Positions 34,585 through 43,652 of a stretch of 64,000 bases of DNA are shown here, in pieces. Each line of letters begins with the position of its first letter. Within the stretch, counting starts at the first letter, position 1. The stretch comes from Yoonia sp. SS1-5. GTDB taxonomy: Bacteria; Pseudomonadota; Alphaproteobacteria; Rhodobacterales; Rhodobacteraceae. The stretch lies in the NCBI RefSeq assembly GCF_038443705.2, contig NZ_CP151767.2:806001-870000 (forward strand). Direction: 5' to 3'. The position numbers and the translations under genes are program-made. Below the pieces are notes generated by a model. That model was not told where the DNA came from. It searched no databases and saw only the letters and a list, made by a program, of their open reading frames with translations.

Positions 34585-35826
34585 ATGACTGGTTTTTTGG
34601 CGATCTGCATGCTGACCGCGGGCTATGCGATGATCGCCAAACGTCTGGAGACCACGATCCTGACCGCGCCGATGGTCTTTCTAGGGGCCGGGGCTGTCCT
34701 GTCGGTCACCGGTATGGTGGATCATGCAACCAGCGAACGGCTATTGCACCCGCTGGCGGAAATCACACTTGTCGTCTTGCTGTTTCTGGACGCGGCACAA
34801 GTTGACCTGCGCGCGCTGCGCCAACGGCATGTGTGGCCCCTGCGCATGCTGCTGATCGGTCTGCCGCTGACGATCGTATTCGGAAGCCTGGCCGGTTTTT
34901 TGCTCCTGAGCGGTTGGACACCCGTTGCGGTCATACTCGCTGCGGCCATTCTTGCCCCGACGGATGCCGCATTGGGGCAAGCCGTTGTATCAAATCCCAA
35001 ATTGCCCGTGCGGTTGCGCCGGGCGCTTACGGTGGAAAGCGGCCTGAACGATGGGCTTGCGCTGCCTGCGGTGCTGTTCTTTGCGGGGCTGACCGCCGCG
35101 ACAATGCAAAGCAGCGGCGCCTGGGTGCTGTTTGCCGCCAAGCAGATTACCTTGGGTCCGCTGGCGGGGGCGGCGATTGGTGCCGCAGGCGGCTGGATCC
35201 TGTTGCGGGCCAAGAAATACAGCACAACTGCCGATATCTATGAAGGTGTTGGTGCGCTGGCGATGGCGGGGGCGGCCTATCTCAGCGCAACACTGATCGG
35301 GGGCAACGGCTTTATTGCCGCATTTGTGGCAGGCTTGTTCTTTGGGGCCATGATCAAGGGGGCCTGCAAATTCGTTTATGAGTTCACTGAAAGTGAAGGC
35401 CAGCTACTGGTCTGGGCCTCGTTCCTTTTGCTGGGGATCGCCCTGGTGCCAGAGGCCGTCGCGCATCTGACCTGGCCCATGTTCGGGTTGATCCTGGTTA
35501 GCCTTTTCATCGTCCGGCCCCTTGCGATCTGGCTATCGCTTGCCGGAACAGATGCCCCGTTTCTGACCCGGTTGTTTTTTGGCTGGTTTGGCCCGCGGGG
35601 GCTCGCAACGGCGCTCTTTGCATTGCTGGTCATCGACGAGGTGCCGCATGCGCTGGGTGAGACCATTTTGCATCTGGCCGTCAACACCGTCTGGATCAGC
35701 GCATTACTGCATGGGATCACTGCGGCACCTCTATCAAACTGGTATGCGGGACGGATCGCCGTGTCGGATGCGCCGTCCTCTGAAGTGGACCGGAATGCTG
35801 CCCCCCTGCCCGGCGACAAAGCCTAG
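34585..35826 (+). CDS. CPA1-type monovalent cation/proton antiporter
   Basis: 413 residues with about 12 hydrophobic segments. Antiporter motifs are present: APTDAALGQAVV (TD in the unwound helix), VESGLNDGLALPAVLFFA (ND, the ion-binding pair), and FFGWFGPRGLATALFALLV near the C-terminus. It has no large cytoplasmic C-terminal domain. It probably exchanges Na+ or K+ for H+ across the inner membrane for pH and salt balance, fitting a marine host. Ion choice cannot be read from sequence. It stands alone. Confidence 0.92.
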   Translation: MTGFLAICMLTAGYAMIAKRLETTILTAPMVFLGAGAVLSVTGMVDHATSERLLHPLAEITLVVLLFLDAAQVDLRALRQRHVWPLRMLLIGLPLTIVFGSLAGFLLLSGWTPVAVILAAAILAPTDAALGQAVVSNPKLPVRLRRALTVESGLNDGLALPAVLFFAGLTAATMQSSGAWVLFAAKQITLGPLAGAAIGAAGGWILLRAKKYSTTADIYEGVGALAMAGAAYLSATLIGGNGFIAAFVAGLFFGAMIKGACKFVYEFTESEGQLLVWASFLLLGIALVPEAVAHLTWPMFGLILVSLFIVRPLAIWLSLAGTDAPFLTRLFFGWFGPRGLATALFALLVIDEVPHALGETILHLAVNTVWISALLHGITAAPLSNWYAGRIAVSDAPSSEVDRNAAPLPGDKA

Positions 35827-36030
35827 CCCGCCATATGCAGCCAGGGGTTAAGACACCCCGGCCAATCCTGTCCAAGACACTGGGCTTGCTGCGGTGAAAG
35901 TGCTCGCGCCGGCGCAAGCCCCTCAAAGCACGACAAACGCTAGCACGTTGTCGGTGCTCGCTTCGCCACGAAATCGCGGCATGAATTGGACTTTGGATGG
36001 GTATGATTGGGGCTGTGCGCCAACCAAAAA

Positions 36031-36062
36031 CCCCCGCATCCTTTTGGGGCAGGATGCGGGGG
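36031..36062 (-). terminator. Rho-independent terminator of the EF-hand gene
   Basis: A 12-bp perfect stem: CCCCCGCATCCT (36031-36042) pairs with AGGATGCGGGGG (36051-36062) around 8 nt. On the minus strand it is followed by TTTTT, about 40 bp past the EF-hand stop. Confidence 0.9.
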
Positions 36063-36104
36063 CGAGGCTGATCGGGCCAATGGGCTGGCCCGATCAAGAC
36101 CACT

Positions 36105-36347
36105 TTAGGCTGGCAGCAGGCCAGCTTCTGTTGCGACAGCAATCTCGTCAGCATCCAGCAGGCCATCGCCTGTGCTGTCGAGCGCTGTGAATTCGTCCTC
36201 TGTCATTTCAGGCATGGCAGCCTGCAGTTCAGGAAAGCTGTACATCCCATCGCCATTCACGTCGATTTCAGCGTTCTGGGCAAAAGCTGGCGCAGCCATT
36301 GCAACGATAAGGGCGAGTGGTGTCAGCAGCTTTGTCGTATGGGTCAT
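36105..36347 (-). CDS. Small exported EF-hand protein
   Basis: 80 residues. A signal peptide (LLTPLALIVAMAAPAFA) is followed by two calcium-binding EF-hand loops, DVNGDGMYSFPE and DSTGDGLLDADE, each with acidic residues at positions 1, 3 (or 5) and 12. It is probably periplasmic and may buffer or sense Ca2+. It is a single-gene unit with its own terminator, divergent from the Rieske oxygenase gene. Confidence 0.88.
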   Translation of the reverse strand: MTHTTKLLTPLALIVAMAAPAFAQNAEIDVNGDGMYSFPELQAAMPEMTEDEFTALDSTGDGLLDADEIAVATEAGLLPA

Positions 36348-36664
36348 TTTCGTTCTCCATTTATGAACATATGCGAAGGGGTCATCCCTTCTGCACCCTA
36401 GATGGAGGCATCAGGCGGCCCTTTCCATGCCTTGCTGAAAAGAAAAGAAAAATCAGCGCCACCGCGCCAAATCCCACACCCGGACTGCGCCAAACAACGC
36501 TGACCATTGCGGGACCGCGGGAACCGGCAAATCCTCTCCGATCCTGATCAGCCCAATCGGCAGACCGGCGCCATATGATGTCGCTGTGAGAAAAACCGCA
36601 GTCGCCCGCAGCACAGCAAATTGGCACCGGACATGGGACAATTGGCGCAAGGAGGATGCATATC
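36348..36664. other. Divergent intergenic region
   Basis: 317 bp between the EF-hand gene (minus) and the Rieske oxygenase gene (plus). It must hold both promoters. A purine-rich run (AAAAGAAAAGAAAAATC) lies near 36437. GGAGG at 36651-36655 is the SD of the oxygenase gene. No other feature was recognised. Confidence 0.4.
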
Positions 36665-37819
36665 ATGGCAAAGGATATACCTCGGACCGGTCTTGACGCG
36701 GTGCAGCAGCCCATAGAGGTCGCACATGGCCTGCCCAACGCACATTATACGGACCCGGACGTCTTCGCGGCCGAGAACCGCGCGCTTTTGCTGCGCAACT
36801 GGGCCGGTCTTGCGGTTGCCGCTGATGTCCCTGCGCCGGGGGATGCGAAGCCGATCAGCTTTCTGGGTATCCCACTGCTGCTGATCCGCGACCGGGCCGG
36901 ACAGGTTCGCGTGTTCGAAAACATCTGCCGGCACCGGGGCATGATCCTTGTCGACGCCCCCCGCAAGATCGAAGGCGCCATTCGCTGCCCCTATCATTCG
37001 TGGTGCTACAGTACCGATGGCAAGCTTGTGTCCACCCCGCATGTCGGCGGCCCCGGCCACAATACACATGCGGCTATCGACAAGGATCTGTTGGGGTTGA
37101 ATGAAGTGCGCAGCCACATTTGGTTCGACATCGTCTTTATCAACATGGACGGCACGGCCCCACCCTTTGCCACGCAGCATGCCACCTTGCTGGATCGCTG
37201 GGCTGCCTTTGACCAGCCCCTCTATCATGGCGGGCCGGATAGCCGCTTTACTCTGGACGTCCGGACCAACTGGAAACTGGCGGTCGAGAATTACGCCGAA
37301 AGCTATCATCTGCCCTGGGTTCACCCCGGGCTGAACAGTTATTCCCGGCTGGAAGACCACTACCACATCATCGAACCCGGCGCGTTTTCCGGTCAGGGCA
37401 CACATGTGTATCGGCAATTGAAGGGTGATGATCAGACCACCTTTCCCGACTTTGCCGGGCTTTCGGCGGCTTGGATCGCGGGGGGAGAATATATCTGCCT
37501 CTATCCCAATGTGCTGCTTGGGGTGCAGCGCGACCATGCCTTTGTCATCATTCTTGAACCACATGCGCTAGATCACACGACCGAGCATGTGCACCTTTAC
37601 TATGCCGCCCCACAGACAGATGACAGCTTGCGCGCACGCAACAGCGCCCAATGGAAAGAGGTCTTTAAAGAGGATATTTCCGTCGTCGAAGGCATGCAAA
37701 AGGGCCGCCGCGCCCCACAATTTGATGGCGGGCGCTTTAGCCCCGCGATGGACGGTCCAACCCATTGCTTTCATGCCTGGGTCGCCAGCCAGTTATCTGC
37801 CGATGCGCAGGGGGCATGA
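36665..37819 (+). CDS. Rieske non-haem iron oxygenase, alpha subunit
   Basis: 384 residues from ATG 36665, 9 nt after GGAGG (36651-36655); the in-frame ATG 36656 touches that SD and is less likely. The Rieske 2Fe-2S motif is CRH...CPYHSW. The mononuclear iron site is in ENYAESYHLPWVHPG (two His). The C-terminal catalytic domain and DHTTEHVHLYY resemble the betaine/carnitine demethylase-like branch (GbcA, choline-monooxygenase-like) more than ring-hydroxylating dioxygenases. No beta subunit or reductase gene is adjacent. It overlaps the next small gene by 4 bp. Confidence 0.9.
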   Translation: MAKDIPRTGLDAVQQPIEVAHGLPNAHYTDPDVFAAENRALLLRNWAGLAVAADVPAPGDAKPISFLGIPLLLIRDRAGQVRVFENICRHRGMILVDAPRKIEGAIRCPYHSWCYSTDGKLVSTPHVGGPGHNTHAAIDKDLLGLNEVRSHIWFDIVFINMDGTAPPFATQHATLLDRWAAFDQPLYHGGPDSRFTLDVRTNWKLAVENYAESYHLPWVHPGLNSYSRLEDHYHIIEPGAFSGQGTHVYRQLKGDDQTTFPDFAGLSAAWIAGGEYICLYPNVLLGVQRDHAFVIILEPHALDHTTEHVHLYYAAPQTDDSLRARNSAQWKEVFKEDISVVEGMQKGRRAPQFDGGRFSPAMDGPTHCFHAWVASQLSADAQGA

Positions 37820-38022
37820 CCCTCGACGCGGCCCTGCTTGATGCGCATGCGCGTAACGACCGCCGCGCCTTGGTCACCCTTTATGCGCAAGCAGCCGACG
37901 CGGCCCCCGATCTGGATGCATCATGCTTTTTTCTGACGCAGGCCTATATCTTTGCCCTTGAACAGGCGCATGAGGCCACAGGCGCCTTGCATGATCGGCT
38001 GCAGCGACACGGGCGGCTCTGA
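37816..38022 (+). CDS. Small protein coupled to the Rieske oxygenase
   Basis: 68 residues from ATG 37816, in an ATGA overlap with the oxygenase gene, so coupled. It is all-helical in appearance: LDAALLDAHARNDRRALVTLY followed by AADAAPDLDASCFFLTQAYIFALEQAHE. This resembles one and a half TPR-like helix pairs. No known family was named. Coupling suggests a role in folding, assembly or electron supply for the oxygenase. Confidence 0.7.
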   Translation: MTLDAALLDAHARNDRRALVTLYAQAADAAPDLDASCFFLTQAYIFALEQAHEATGALHDRLQRHGRL

Positions 38023-38084
38023 TCTCTTGCGTTGACGCATGGGAAAGGACAAATTGGCGGGCGACAAAAAAGGATGGAGCCGCC

Positions 38085-39026
38085 ATGCCCCCCCGCAAGA
38101 TCATTATCGACACCGACCCGGGCCAGGATGACGCCATCGCGATTCTTCTTGCCCTTGCATCGCCGCAAGAAATTGAGCTTTTGGGGGTGACTGCGGTTGC
38201 CGGCAATGCACCGCTGGCGCTGACCGAAAGGAATGCGCGCATCGTCTGCGAACTGGCAGGTCGGCCGGATATCAGGGTCTTTGCTGGCTGTGACGGCCCG
38301 CTATCGCGCAAACTGATTACGGCCGAACATGTGCATGGCAAGACAGGGTTGGATGGCCCACCGATGGATGACCCGACGATGCCATTGCAAGACCAGCATG
38401 CCGTCGCCTTTCTGATCGAAACCTTGCGGACAGAGCCGCCGGGCACGGTCACGCTTTGCCCTGTCGGGCCGCTGACCAATATCGCGATGGCCTTTCGGGA
38501 TGCCCCCGATATCATTCCGCGTGTTCAGGAAATTGTTCTGATGGGTGGCGCCTATTTTCAGGTGGGCAACATCACCCCCGCGGCAGAATTCAATATCTAT
38601 GTTGACCCCGAGGCCGCACAGATCGTCTTTGCCGCAGGCGTGCCGATCACCATGATGCCCCTTGATGTGACCCATAAGGCGCTGACGACAAAGCCAAGGA
38701 TCGACGCCTTCCGCAATATGGGCACCAAGGTCGGCGATATGGTCGCCGCCTGGACAGACTTTTTCGAACGGTTCGACGTCGAGAAATACGGCTCGGACGG
38801 CGCGCCGCTGCATGACCCTTGCACCATTGCCTATCTGATCAATCCCGATCTGTTTGCAGGCCGACATATCAATGTCGAGATCGAGACGACATCGGAGCTG
38901 ACCCTTGGCATGACGGTGGCTGACTGGTGGCGTGTGACGGACCGGGCACCCAACGCCACCTTTATGCAGGATATCGACGCGGACGGGTTTTATGCGTTGC
39001 TGGCCGACCGGCTGGCCCGATTGTGA
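38085..39026 (+). CDS. Nucleoside hydrolase (inosine/uridine-preferring family)
   Basis: 313 residues, the usual size. The Ca2+-binding signature DTDPGQDDA is at residues 9-17, followed by LLGVTAVAGN, MGGAYFQVGNITPAAEFNI and DPCTIAYL (second calcium ligand and active-site region). It hydrolyses the N-glycosidic bond of nucleosides to ribose and base for salvage. The base preference is not clear. SelO follows after 67 bp on the same strand. Confidence 0.95.
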   Translation: MPPRKIIIDTDPGQDDAIAILLALASPQEIELLGVTAVAGNAPLALTERNARIVCELAGRPDIRVFAGCDGPLSRKLITAEHVHGKTGLDGPPMDDPTMPLQDQHAVAFLIETLRTEPPGTVTLCPVGPLTNIAMAFRDAPDIIPRVQEIVLMGGAYFQVGNITPAAEFNIYVDPEAAQIVFAAGVPITMMPLDVTHKALTTKPRIDAFRNMGTKVGDMVAAWTDFFERFDVEKYGSDGAPLHDPCTIAYLINPDLFAGRHINVEIETTSELTLGMTVADWWRVTDRAPNATFMQDIDADGFYALLADRLARL

Positions 39027-39093
39027 TCATCGCCCGCTTGCAGCCCGGCGCAAAGCCGACGATAGCTGCGGCGAGGCAGGATCGGGGCACATC

Positions 39094-40491
39094 ATGACCA
39101 GCGTTTTTGACAATACATATGCAAATCTGCCGCCGCAGATGTTTACACGGCTGCACCCAACGCCGGTCAAGGCGCCGGAACTGATTGTGCATAATGCTGG
39201 CCTTGCCGATCTGATCGGCTTTCCCATCACCGACCCGGCGGTTTTTGCAGGCAACCTGATACCCGATGGGGCCGCGCCGCTTTCACAGGTTTATGCCGGC
39301 CATCAATTTGGCAACTGGAACCCGCAATTGGGCGATGGTCGCGCCGTGTTGCTGGGCGAGGTTGTCGGGCGCGATGGCATCCGCCGCGACATCCAGCTCA
39401 AAGGGTCCGGCCCCACGCCTTATTCACGGCAAGGGGATGGCCGCGCCTGGCTGGGCCCGGTACTGCGTGAATATATCGTGTCAGAGGCGATGCATGCGAT
39501 GGGCGTGCCCACAACCCGCGCCCTTGCCGCCGTCACCACTGGCGAGGATGTCTACCGCGAAGAGGTCTTGCCCAGTGCCATCGTGACCCGGGTCGCCCAA
39601 AGTCATATCCGGGTCGGCACGTTCCAGTTCTTTGCCGCGCGGGGGGATATCGCAGCACTCCAGGCCCTGACCGATCATGTGATCGCGCGCCACTACCCCG
39701 ATGCGGACGGGCCCGCCGCCCTGCTGGATGCCGTCATCGACCGCTACGCGAAACTGATCGCGCAATGGATGGGTCTTGGCTTTATTCACGGGGTGATGAA
39801 CACCGACAACGTGGCGATTGCGGGCGAGACAATTGATTACGGTCCTTGCGCCTTTATCGACGCATTCCATCCTGACACGGTTTTCAGCGCCATCGACCAG
39901 TTCGGCCGCTATGCCTATAGTAACCAACCCGGCATCGGGGCGTGGAACATGGCGCAGTTCGCCACGGCCCTGATCCCGTTGATGCAAGACCGCGAGGCGG
40001 CGATCACAGATTTCACCGCTGCCGTGCATCGGTTTCAGCCCATCTATGAAGATGCGTGGCTGGCGGTTTTCGCCGCAAAGCTGGGGATCAGCGCCCCTGC
40101 TGCCGAGGATCAGGCATTGATCAGCGATCTGCTGGACCTGATGGCCAAGGATCAGGCTGATTTCACCAATGTCTTTGCCAATCTGGGATCGGACAAGGCC
40201 GGGGATCAGTTTCTGGATCAAACCGCGTTTGCACGCTGGCAGGACCGCTGGGCGTTGCGGCGCGGCGCGGATGCGGACGCGTTGATGTCAAAAACCAACC
40301 CGCAGATCATTCCCCGCAACCACCGGATCGAGAAAATGATCACGGCTGCCCGCAATGGCGACTACGCCCCGTTCCACGCCATGCTTGATGCGGTCACTGC
40401 GCCCTTTGCGCCGATCACCGACGCCACGGCCCGTTTTGCCCGCCCACCCGGCAATGATGAACGCTTCATGCGGACATTCTGCGGGACCTGA
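39094..40491 (+). CDS. selO: Protein adenylyltransferase SelO (YdiU/UPF0061)
   Basis: 465 residues from ATG 39094 (MTSVFDNTYANLPPQMF). Pseudokinase-family motifs are VYAGHQFGNWNPQLGDGRA, DIQLKGSGPTPYSRQGDGRA and FIHGVMNTDNVAIAGETIDYG. SelO transfers AMP to Ser, Thr or Tyr of redox and metabolic proteins, using ATP bound in flipped orientation. The bacterial form lacks the C-terminal selenocysteine of mammalian SelO. Its end overlaps the convergent EamA gene by 26 bp. Confidence 0.96.
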   Translation: MTSVFDNTYANLPPQMFTRLHPTPVKAPELIVHNAGLADLIGFPITDPAVFAGNLIPDGAAPLSQVYAGHQFGNWNPQLGDGRAVLLGEVVGRDGIRRDIQLKGSGPTPYSRQGDGRAWLGPVLREYIVSEAMHAMGVPTTRALAAVTTGEDVYREEVLPSAIVTRVAQSHIRVGTFQFFAARGDIAALQALTDHVIARHYPDADGPAALLDAVIDRYAKLIAQWMGLGFIHGVMNTDNVAIAGETIDYGPCAFIDAFHPDTVFSAIDQFGRYAYSNQPGIGAWNMAQFATALIPLMQDREAAITDFTAAVHRFQPIYEDAWLAVFAAKLGISAPAAEDQALISDLLDLMAKDQADFTNVFANLGSDKAGDQFLDQTAFARWQDRWALRRGADADALMSKTNPQIIPRNHRIEKMITAARNGDYAPFHAMLDAVTAPFAPITDATARFARPPGNDERFMRTFCGT

Positions 40492-41365
40492 CCGGCCAGT
40501 TGATCAGAAACAACCCCAATGTCACAAGACCCAGGGCCCCGATCAGATCCGGCCCAATGGCCTCATCCAGCAAAAGCCAGCCAAGGAAGACCGCAAGAAC
40601 CGGGGTCAGAAAACTGAACGAGGCCACGCCCGATGCCGGGTAAATCGACAAAAGCCATAGCCAGAAGATGAACCCGGCGCTGACCACAATCACAATCTGA
40701 AACATCAGCCCCGCGATATGGATTGGCGCAAGCTCGCGGATGAAGGGGCCGAAAAACAGCGCCGCGATCAGCAGGATCGGCGCAGACACGGCGACCTGCC
40801 AGAAAAGCTGGATTTCCGGACGCACGCGGGCCAAGGGCGAGGCTTTGGCCAGCAGCGCCGTCAGCGCCCAGCCCCAGGCCGCGGCAAGTGCGGCCATATC
40901 GCCCCACAGATTCCCCGCCCCGTCATCACGGCCCAGGATCGCGACGCAGACACCTGCAAAGGCCAGTGTCAGACCAACGGCCTTTGTCGCGGTCATGCGA
41001 TCATCGGGCATCAGAAAATGGCTCAGCAGTGCCAGCCAGACCGGCATCGAATAAAAGATCACCGCAGACCGGCTGACCGTGGTCAGATCAAGGGCCACAA
41101 ACATGCACAGGAATTCAAACGCAAAGGTCAGCCCGACCGCCCAGCCCGCCAGATGTTTGCCGGGCGCAAAATGCAGCGGTATCCCCCGCCATTTCAGCCA
41201 GAGCCAGATGCACATCACAGCGCCAACTGACCGGATGCCCGCAAAAAACACAGGCTGCAGCCCCTCATTCGTCACCTTGATGACGACCTGATTGAAAGCC
41301 AGCAACAACGCAAAGCCCGACAGGGCAATCGCGCCGAACGCGTCTATATGGGGTTTCTTTTCCAT
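40466..41365 (-). CDS. EamA family (DMT superfamily) transporter
   Basis: 299 residues from ATG 41365 (MEKKPHIDAFGAIAL). Ten hydrophobic segments form two EamA repeats; family features include AFNQVVIKVTNEGLQPVFFAGIRS and VASFSFLTPVLAVFLGWLLLDEAIG. It is an inner-membrane exporter of metabolites or amino acids with unknown substrate. The convergent overlap with selO means the two mRNAs can pair at their 3' ends. Confidence 0.92.
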   Translation of the reverse strand: MEKKPHIDAFGAIALSGFALLLAFNQVVIKVTNEGLQPVFFAGIRSVGAVMCIWLWLKWRGIPLHFAPGKHLAGWAVGLTFAFEFLCMFVALDLTTVSRSAVIFYSMPVWLALLSHFLMPDDRMTATKAVGLTLAFAGVCVAILGRDDGAGNLWGDMAALAAAWGWALTALLAKASPLARVRPEIQLFWQVAVSAPILLIAALFFGPFIRELAPIHIAGLMFQIVIVVSAGFIFWLWLLSIYPASGVASFSFLTPVLAVFLGWLLLDEAIGPDLIGALGLVTLGLFLINWPVRSRRMSA

Positions 41366-41408
41366 CCGCGCACCTGACGGGCGGGACCCGGGCAAGTCAA
41401 GCCCGTGA

Positions 41409-42374
41409 TTATTGGCCCAGCATCCAGGCCCCGTCCGGCCAGAAAGCGTGATAGGCAAAGGCGAACATCACGTCATGCGGCACATCCGCCCCCGATGCAT
41501 CGCGCACCCGCACATTGCCCACATCCCGCCCCTGCCCGATCTGATCCGCATCAAGTGCCGAGGCCTGCCCCGCCGTCCAGGTAAAGGTCAGCCCCGCTTC
41601 GACCAGATTGCCCGCCTGCGCAAGACGGGTCATTGGCCACGCCTGATCGCCCACCCGAACCACCCGCGCCAAGGCGGGGATATCATGCGGCGGCAACGCA
41701 CCAGAATACAGAAATGGCCGGTCAGAGCTGTCATATTGCACATAGGGGTTGGCGCCGTAGTTGCGGGCAAAGTCAGGCTGATCCATGACCAGACCATCTG
41801 GATTGCGGGCCAGGAACACCGCCCAGCTTTCCATCCAGGATGGCAGGCTTGTCAGTTCGGTCCCGGTCAATTCGCCAACAATCGCCTCGCCCAGGGCCTG
41901 TTGCCACCAGCTTTCGGTTTCGCGGTCAAACATCACCATGTCGGAATTGCGCAGCTTGCCAGATACCCCAAAGCGCAGAACGCCGGCGTCTGTCCGACGA
42001 TCAAAAGTGATGCCGGAATTGCATAGCGGGCAGAATGTCACGGCGACGGGCATCTCGCCCACGGTGTCGTTCACGATCTCATACCATGTCAGATACCGGA
42101 TCGGATAGGCGCGCGGGGTCTGCCCGTCCAGCTCAAGGGTGATGACAGGCTCGCGCGGGGTCAGACGCGTCTCGTCCACTGCGGCAATGAACCGGGGATC
42201 ATCGAGGGCCGGAATGCCATCCCTCGGCGGTCCGCCCGACAGAATTTCCAGCCAGCTTTCGACACTTGTGATCGCGAAATCTGTCCGCGACCATTCATGT
42301 TTCCAGAACTCGGGACTGGCCAGCGCAGCACTGGCAGACAGGCAGAAGGCGGCGATCAGGGACATCAGGCGCAT
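41409..42374 (-). CDS. Exported DUF3179 domain protein
   Basis: 321 residues with a signal peptide (MSLIAAFCLSASAALA). DUF3179 landmarks: YPIRYLTWYEIVNDTVGEMPVAVTFCPLCNSG (the CPLC pair), RFGVSGKLRNSDMVMFDR and ESWWQQALGEAIVGELTG. The CxxC could bind a metal or be redox active; this is inference. Function is unknown and the location is probably periplasmic. A hairpin lies over its ribosome-binding site. Confidence 0.88.
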   Translation of the reverse strand: MRLMSLIAAFCLSASAALASPEFWKHEWSRTDFAITSVESWLEILSGGPPRDGIPALDDPRFIAAVDETRLTPREPVITLELDGQTPRAYPIRYLTWYEIVNDTVGEMPVAVTFCPLCNSGITFDRRTDAGVLRFGVSGKLRNSDMVMFDRETESWWQQALGEAIVGELTGTELTSLPSWMESWAVFLARNPDGLVMDQPDFARNYGANPYVQYDSSDRPFLYSGALPPHDIPALARVVRVGDQAWPMTRLAQAGNLVEAGLTFTWTAGQASALDADQIGQGRDVGNVRVRDASGADVPHDVMFAFAYHAFWPDGAWMLGQ

Positions 42375-42383
42375 CGGTCACTC

Positions 42384-42401
42384 CTTGGTGGTCACACCAA
42401 G
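42384..42401 (-). promoter_or_regulatory. Hairpin touching the SD of the DUF3179 gene
   Basis: The arms CTTGGTG (42384-42390) and CACCAAG (42395-42401) pair around a GTCA loop, 10 bp upstream of the start codon at 42374. On the minus strand the 3' arm runs into AAGGAG, the SD, so folding would hide its first bases. Confidence 0.4.
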
Positions 42402-42475
42402 ATGTCCGGCCTGCGGCGCCCGGGCTACCCCCCTCGCACCAATGTGAGAGGAGGGGCGCATCTTGTTATTGCGCG

Positions 42476-43024
42476 TTATTCGGTAACGCGGACGGCTGCC
42501 ATCAGGTCGGGCTTGCCGATCACCGCACCATTTGGGCCTGTGCCACGCTTGATTGCGTCAACGATATCCATCCCGGCGGTGACCTCACCAACAACGGTAT
42601 ATTGACCGTTCAGGAAGTAGCCCGCATCAAACATGATGAAAAACTGGCTATTGGCAGAATTCGGGTTCTGTGCGCGGGCCATGCCAATGATGCCGCGATC
42701 AAACGGCTTGTCGGAAAATTCGGCCGGGATATCGGGAAAGTCGGAACCGCCCGTGCCCGCACGCGACAGGTCACCGCCCGCCACGCCATTTTCGACGTCA
42801 CCGGTTTGCGCCATGAAGCCGTCAATCACCCGGTGAAAGACCACGTTGTCATAATCCCCTGCCGCCGCTATCGCGGTGATCTGTTCGACATGCAAAGGGG
42901 CGCTATCCTCGAACAGGTCAATAATGATGGTCCCATTCGCCTCGCCCGCGATGTCGATCTCTAACCCGGTTGAGAATGCGGGCGTGGCAAACAGGGCCAG
43001 ACAAGCTGCGAGTTTACTGTACAT
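42476..43024 (-). CDS. Exported cyclophilin-type peptidyl-prolyl isomerase
   Basis: 182 residues. A signal peptide (KLAACLALFATPAFS) precedes a cyclophilin domain with VFHRVIDGFMAQTGD, GSDFPDIPAEF and NSANSQFFIMFD. It catalyses cis-trans isomerisation of Xaa-Pro bonds, here in the periplasm. Its start overlaps the end of the neighbouring cyclophilin gene by 11 bp. The two are paralogs that differ mainly by the signal peptide. Confidence 0.94.
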   Translation of the reverse strand: MYSKLAACLALFATPAFSTGLEIDIAGEANGTIIIDLFEDSAPLHVEQITAIAAAGDYDNVVFHRVIDGFMAQTGDVENGVAGGDLSRAGTGGSDFPDIPAEFSDKPFDRGIIGMARAQNPNSANSQFFIMFDAGYFLNGQYTVVGEVTAGMDIVDAIKRGTGPNGAVIGKPDLMAAVRVTE

Positions 43025-43523
43025 CGGCAGCCACCTTCACGCTGATCATCCGGTCAGGGTTCATCGGCGGCTCACCACGGGTGATCGCATCAACATGTTC
43101 CATGCCGGATGTGACCTGGCCGTAGACCGTATATTGCCCGTTCAGGAAATCATTGTCCTTGAAGTTGATAAAGAACTGGCTGTTGGCAGAGTTCGGGTTC
43201 TGGGACCGGGCGGCGCCAATGGATCCACGCGCATGGGGGATCTTGGAAAATTCGGCCGGGACATCGGGCATATCAGACCCGCCGGTGCCGGCACGGCCGA
43301 TGTTGAAATCCTTTTCCATGTTGCCATTGGCCACATCACCGGTCTGGGCCATGAAACCGTCAATCACCCGGTGAAAACAAACATTGTCATAGGCGCCTGC
43401 GCGGGCCAGCTCCTTCATCCGGGCCACATGCTGCGGGGCCACGTCGGGCAAAAGTTCGATCGTGACATCGCCATCCTTGAGGGTCATGATGATTGTGTTT
43501 TCGGGGTCTTTGATCTCGGCCAT
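43014..43523 (-). CDS. Cytoplasmic cyclophilin-type peptidyl-prolyl isomerase
   Basis: 169 residues from ATG 43523 (MAEIKDPENTIIM); the longer open frame is not coding. Cyclophilin motifs are CFHRVIDGFMAQTGD, GSDMPDVPAEF and NSANSQFFINF. There is no signal peptide, so it works on proteins in the cytoplasm. First of two tandem cyclophilin genes, divergent from pgk. Confidence 0.94.
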   Translation of the reverse strand: MAEIKDPENTIIMTLKDGDVTIELLPDVAPQHVARMKELARAGAYDNVCFHRVIDGFMAQTGDVANGNMEKDFNIGRAGTGGSDMPDVPAEFSKIPHARGSIGAARSQNPNSANSQFFINFKDNDFLNGQYTVYGQVTSGMEHVDAITRGEPPMNPDRMISVKVAADVQ

Positions 43524-43652
43524 GGGGCGCTCCTTGGTGTCTGTGTTGCGCACTGTCATATGGTGCATGACCGCGAATGCCAAGCCGGACCGGTTGACGC
43601 GCCCGGCCCATTGCCGCAACTAAGCGGCAAGTTGCAATGACAGGAGGCCACA

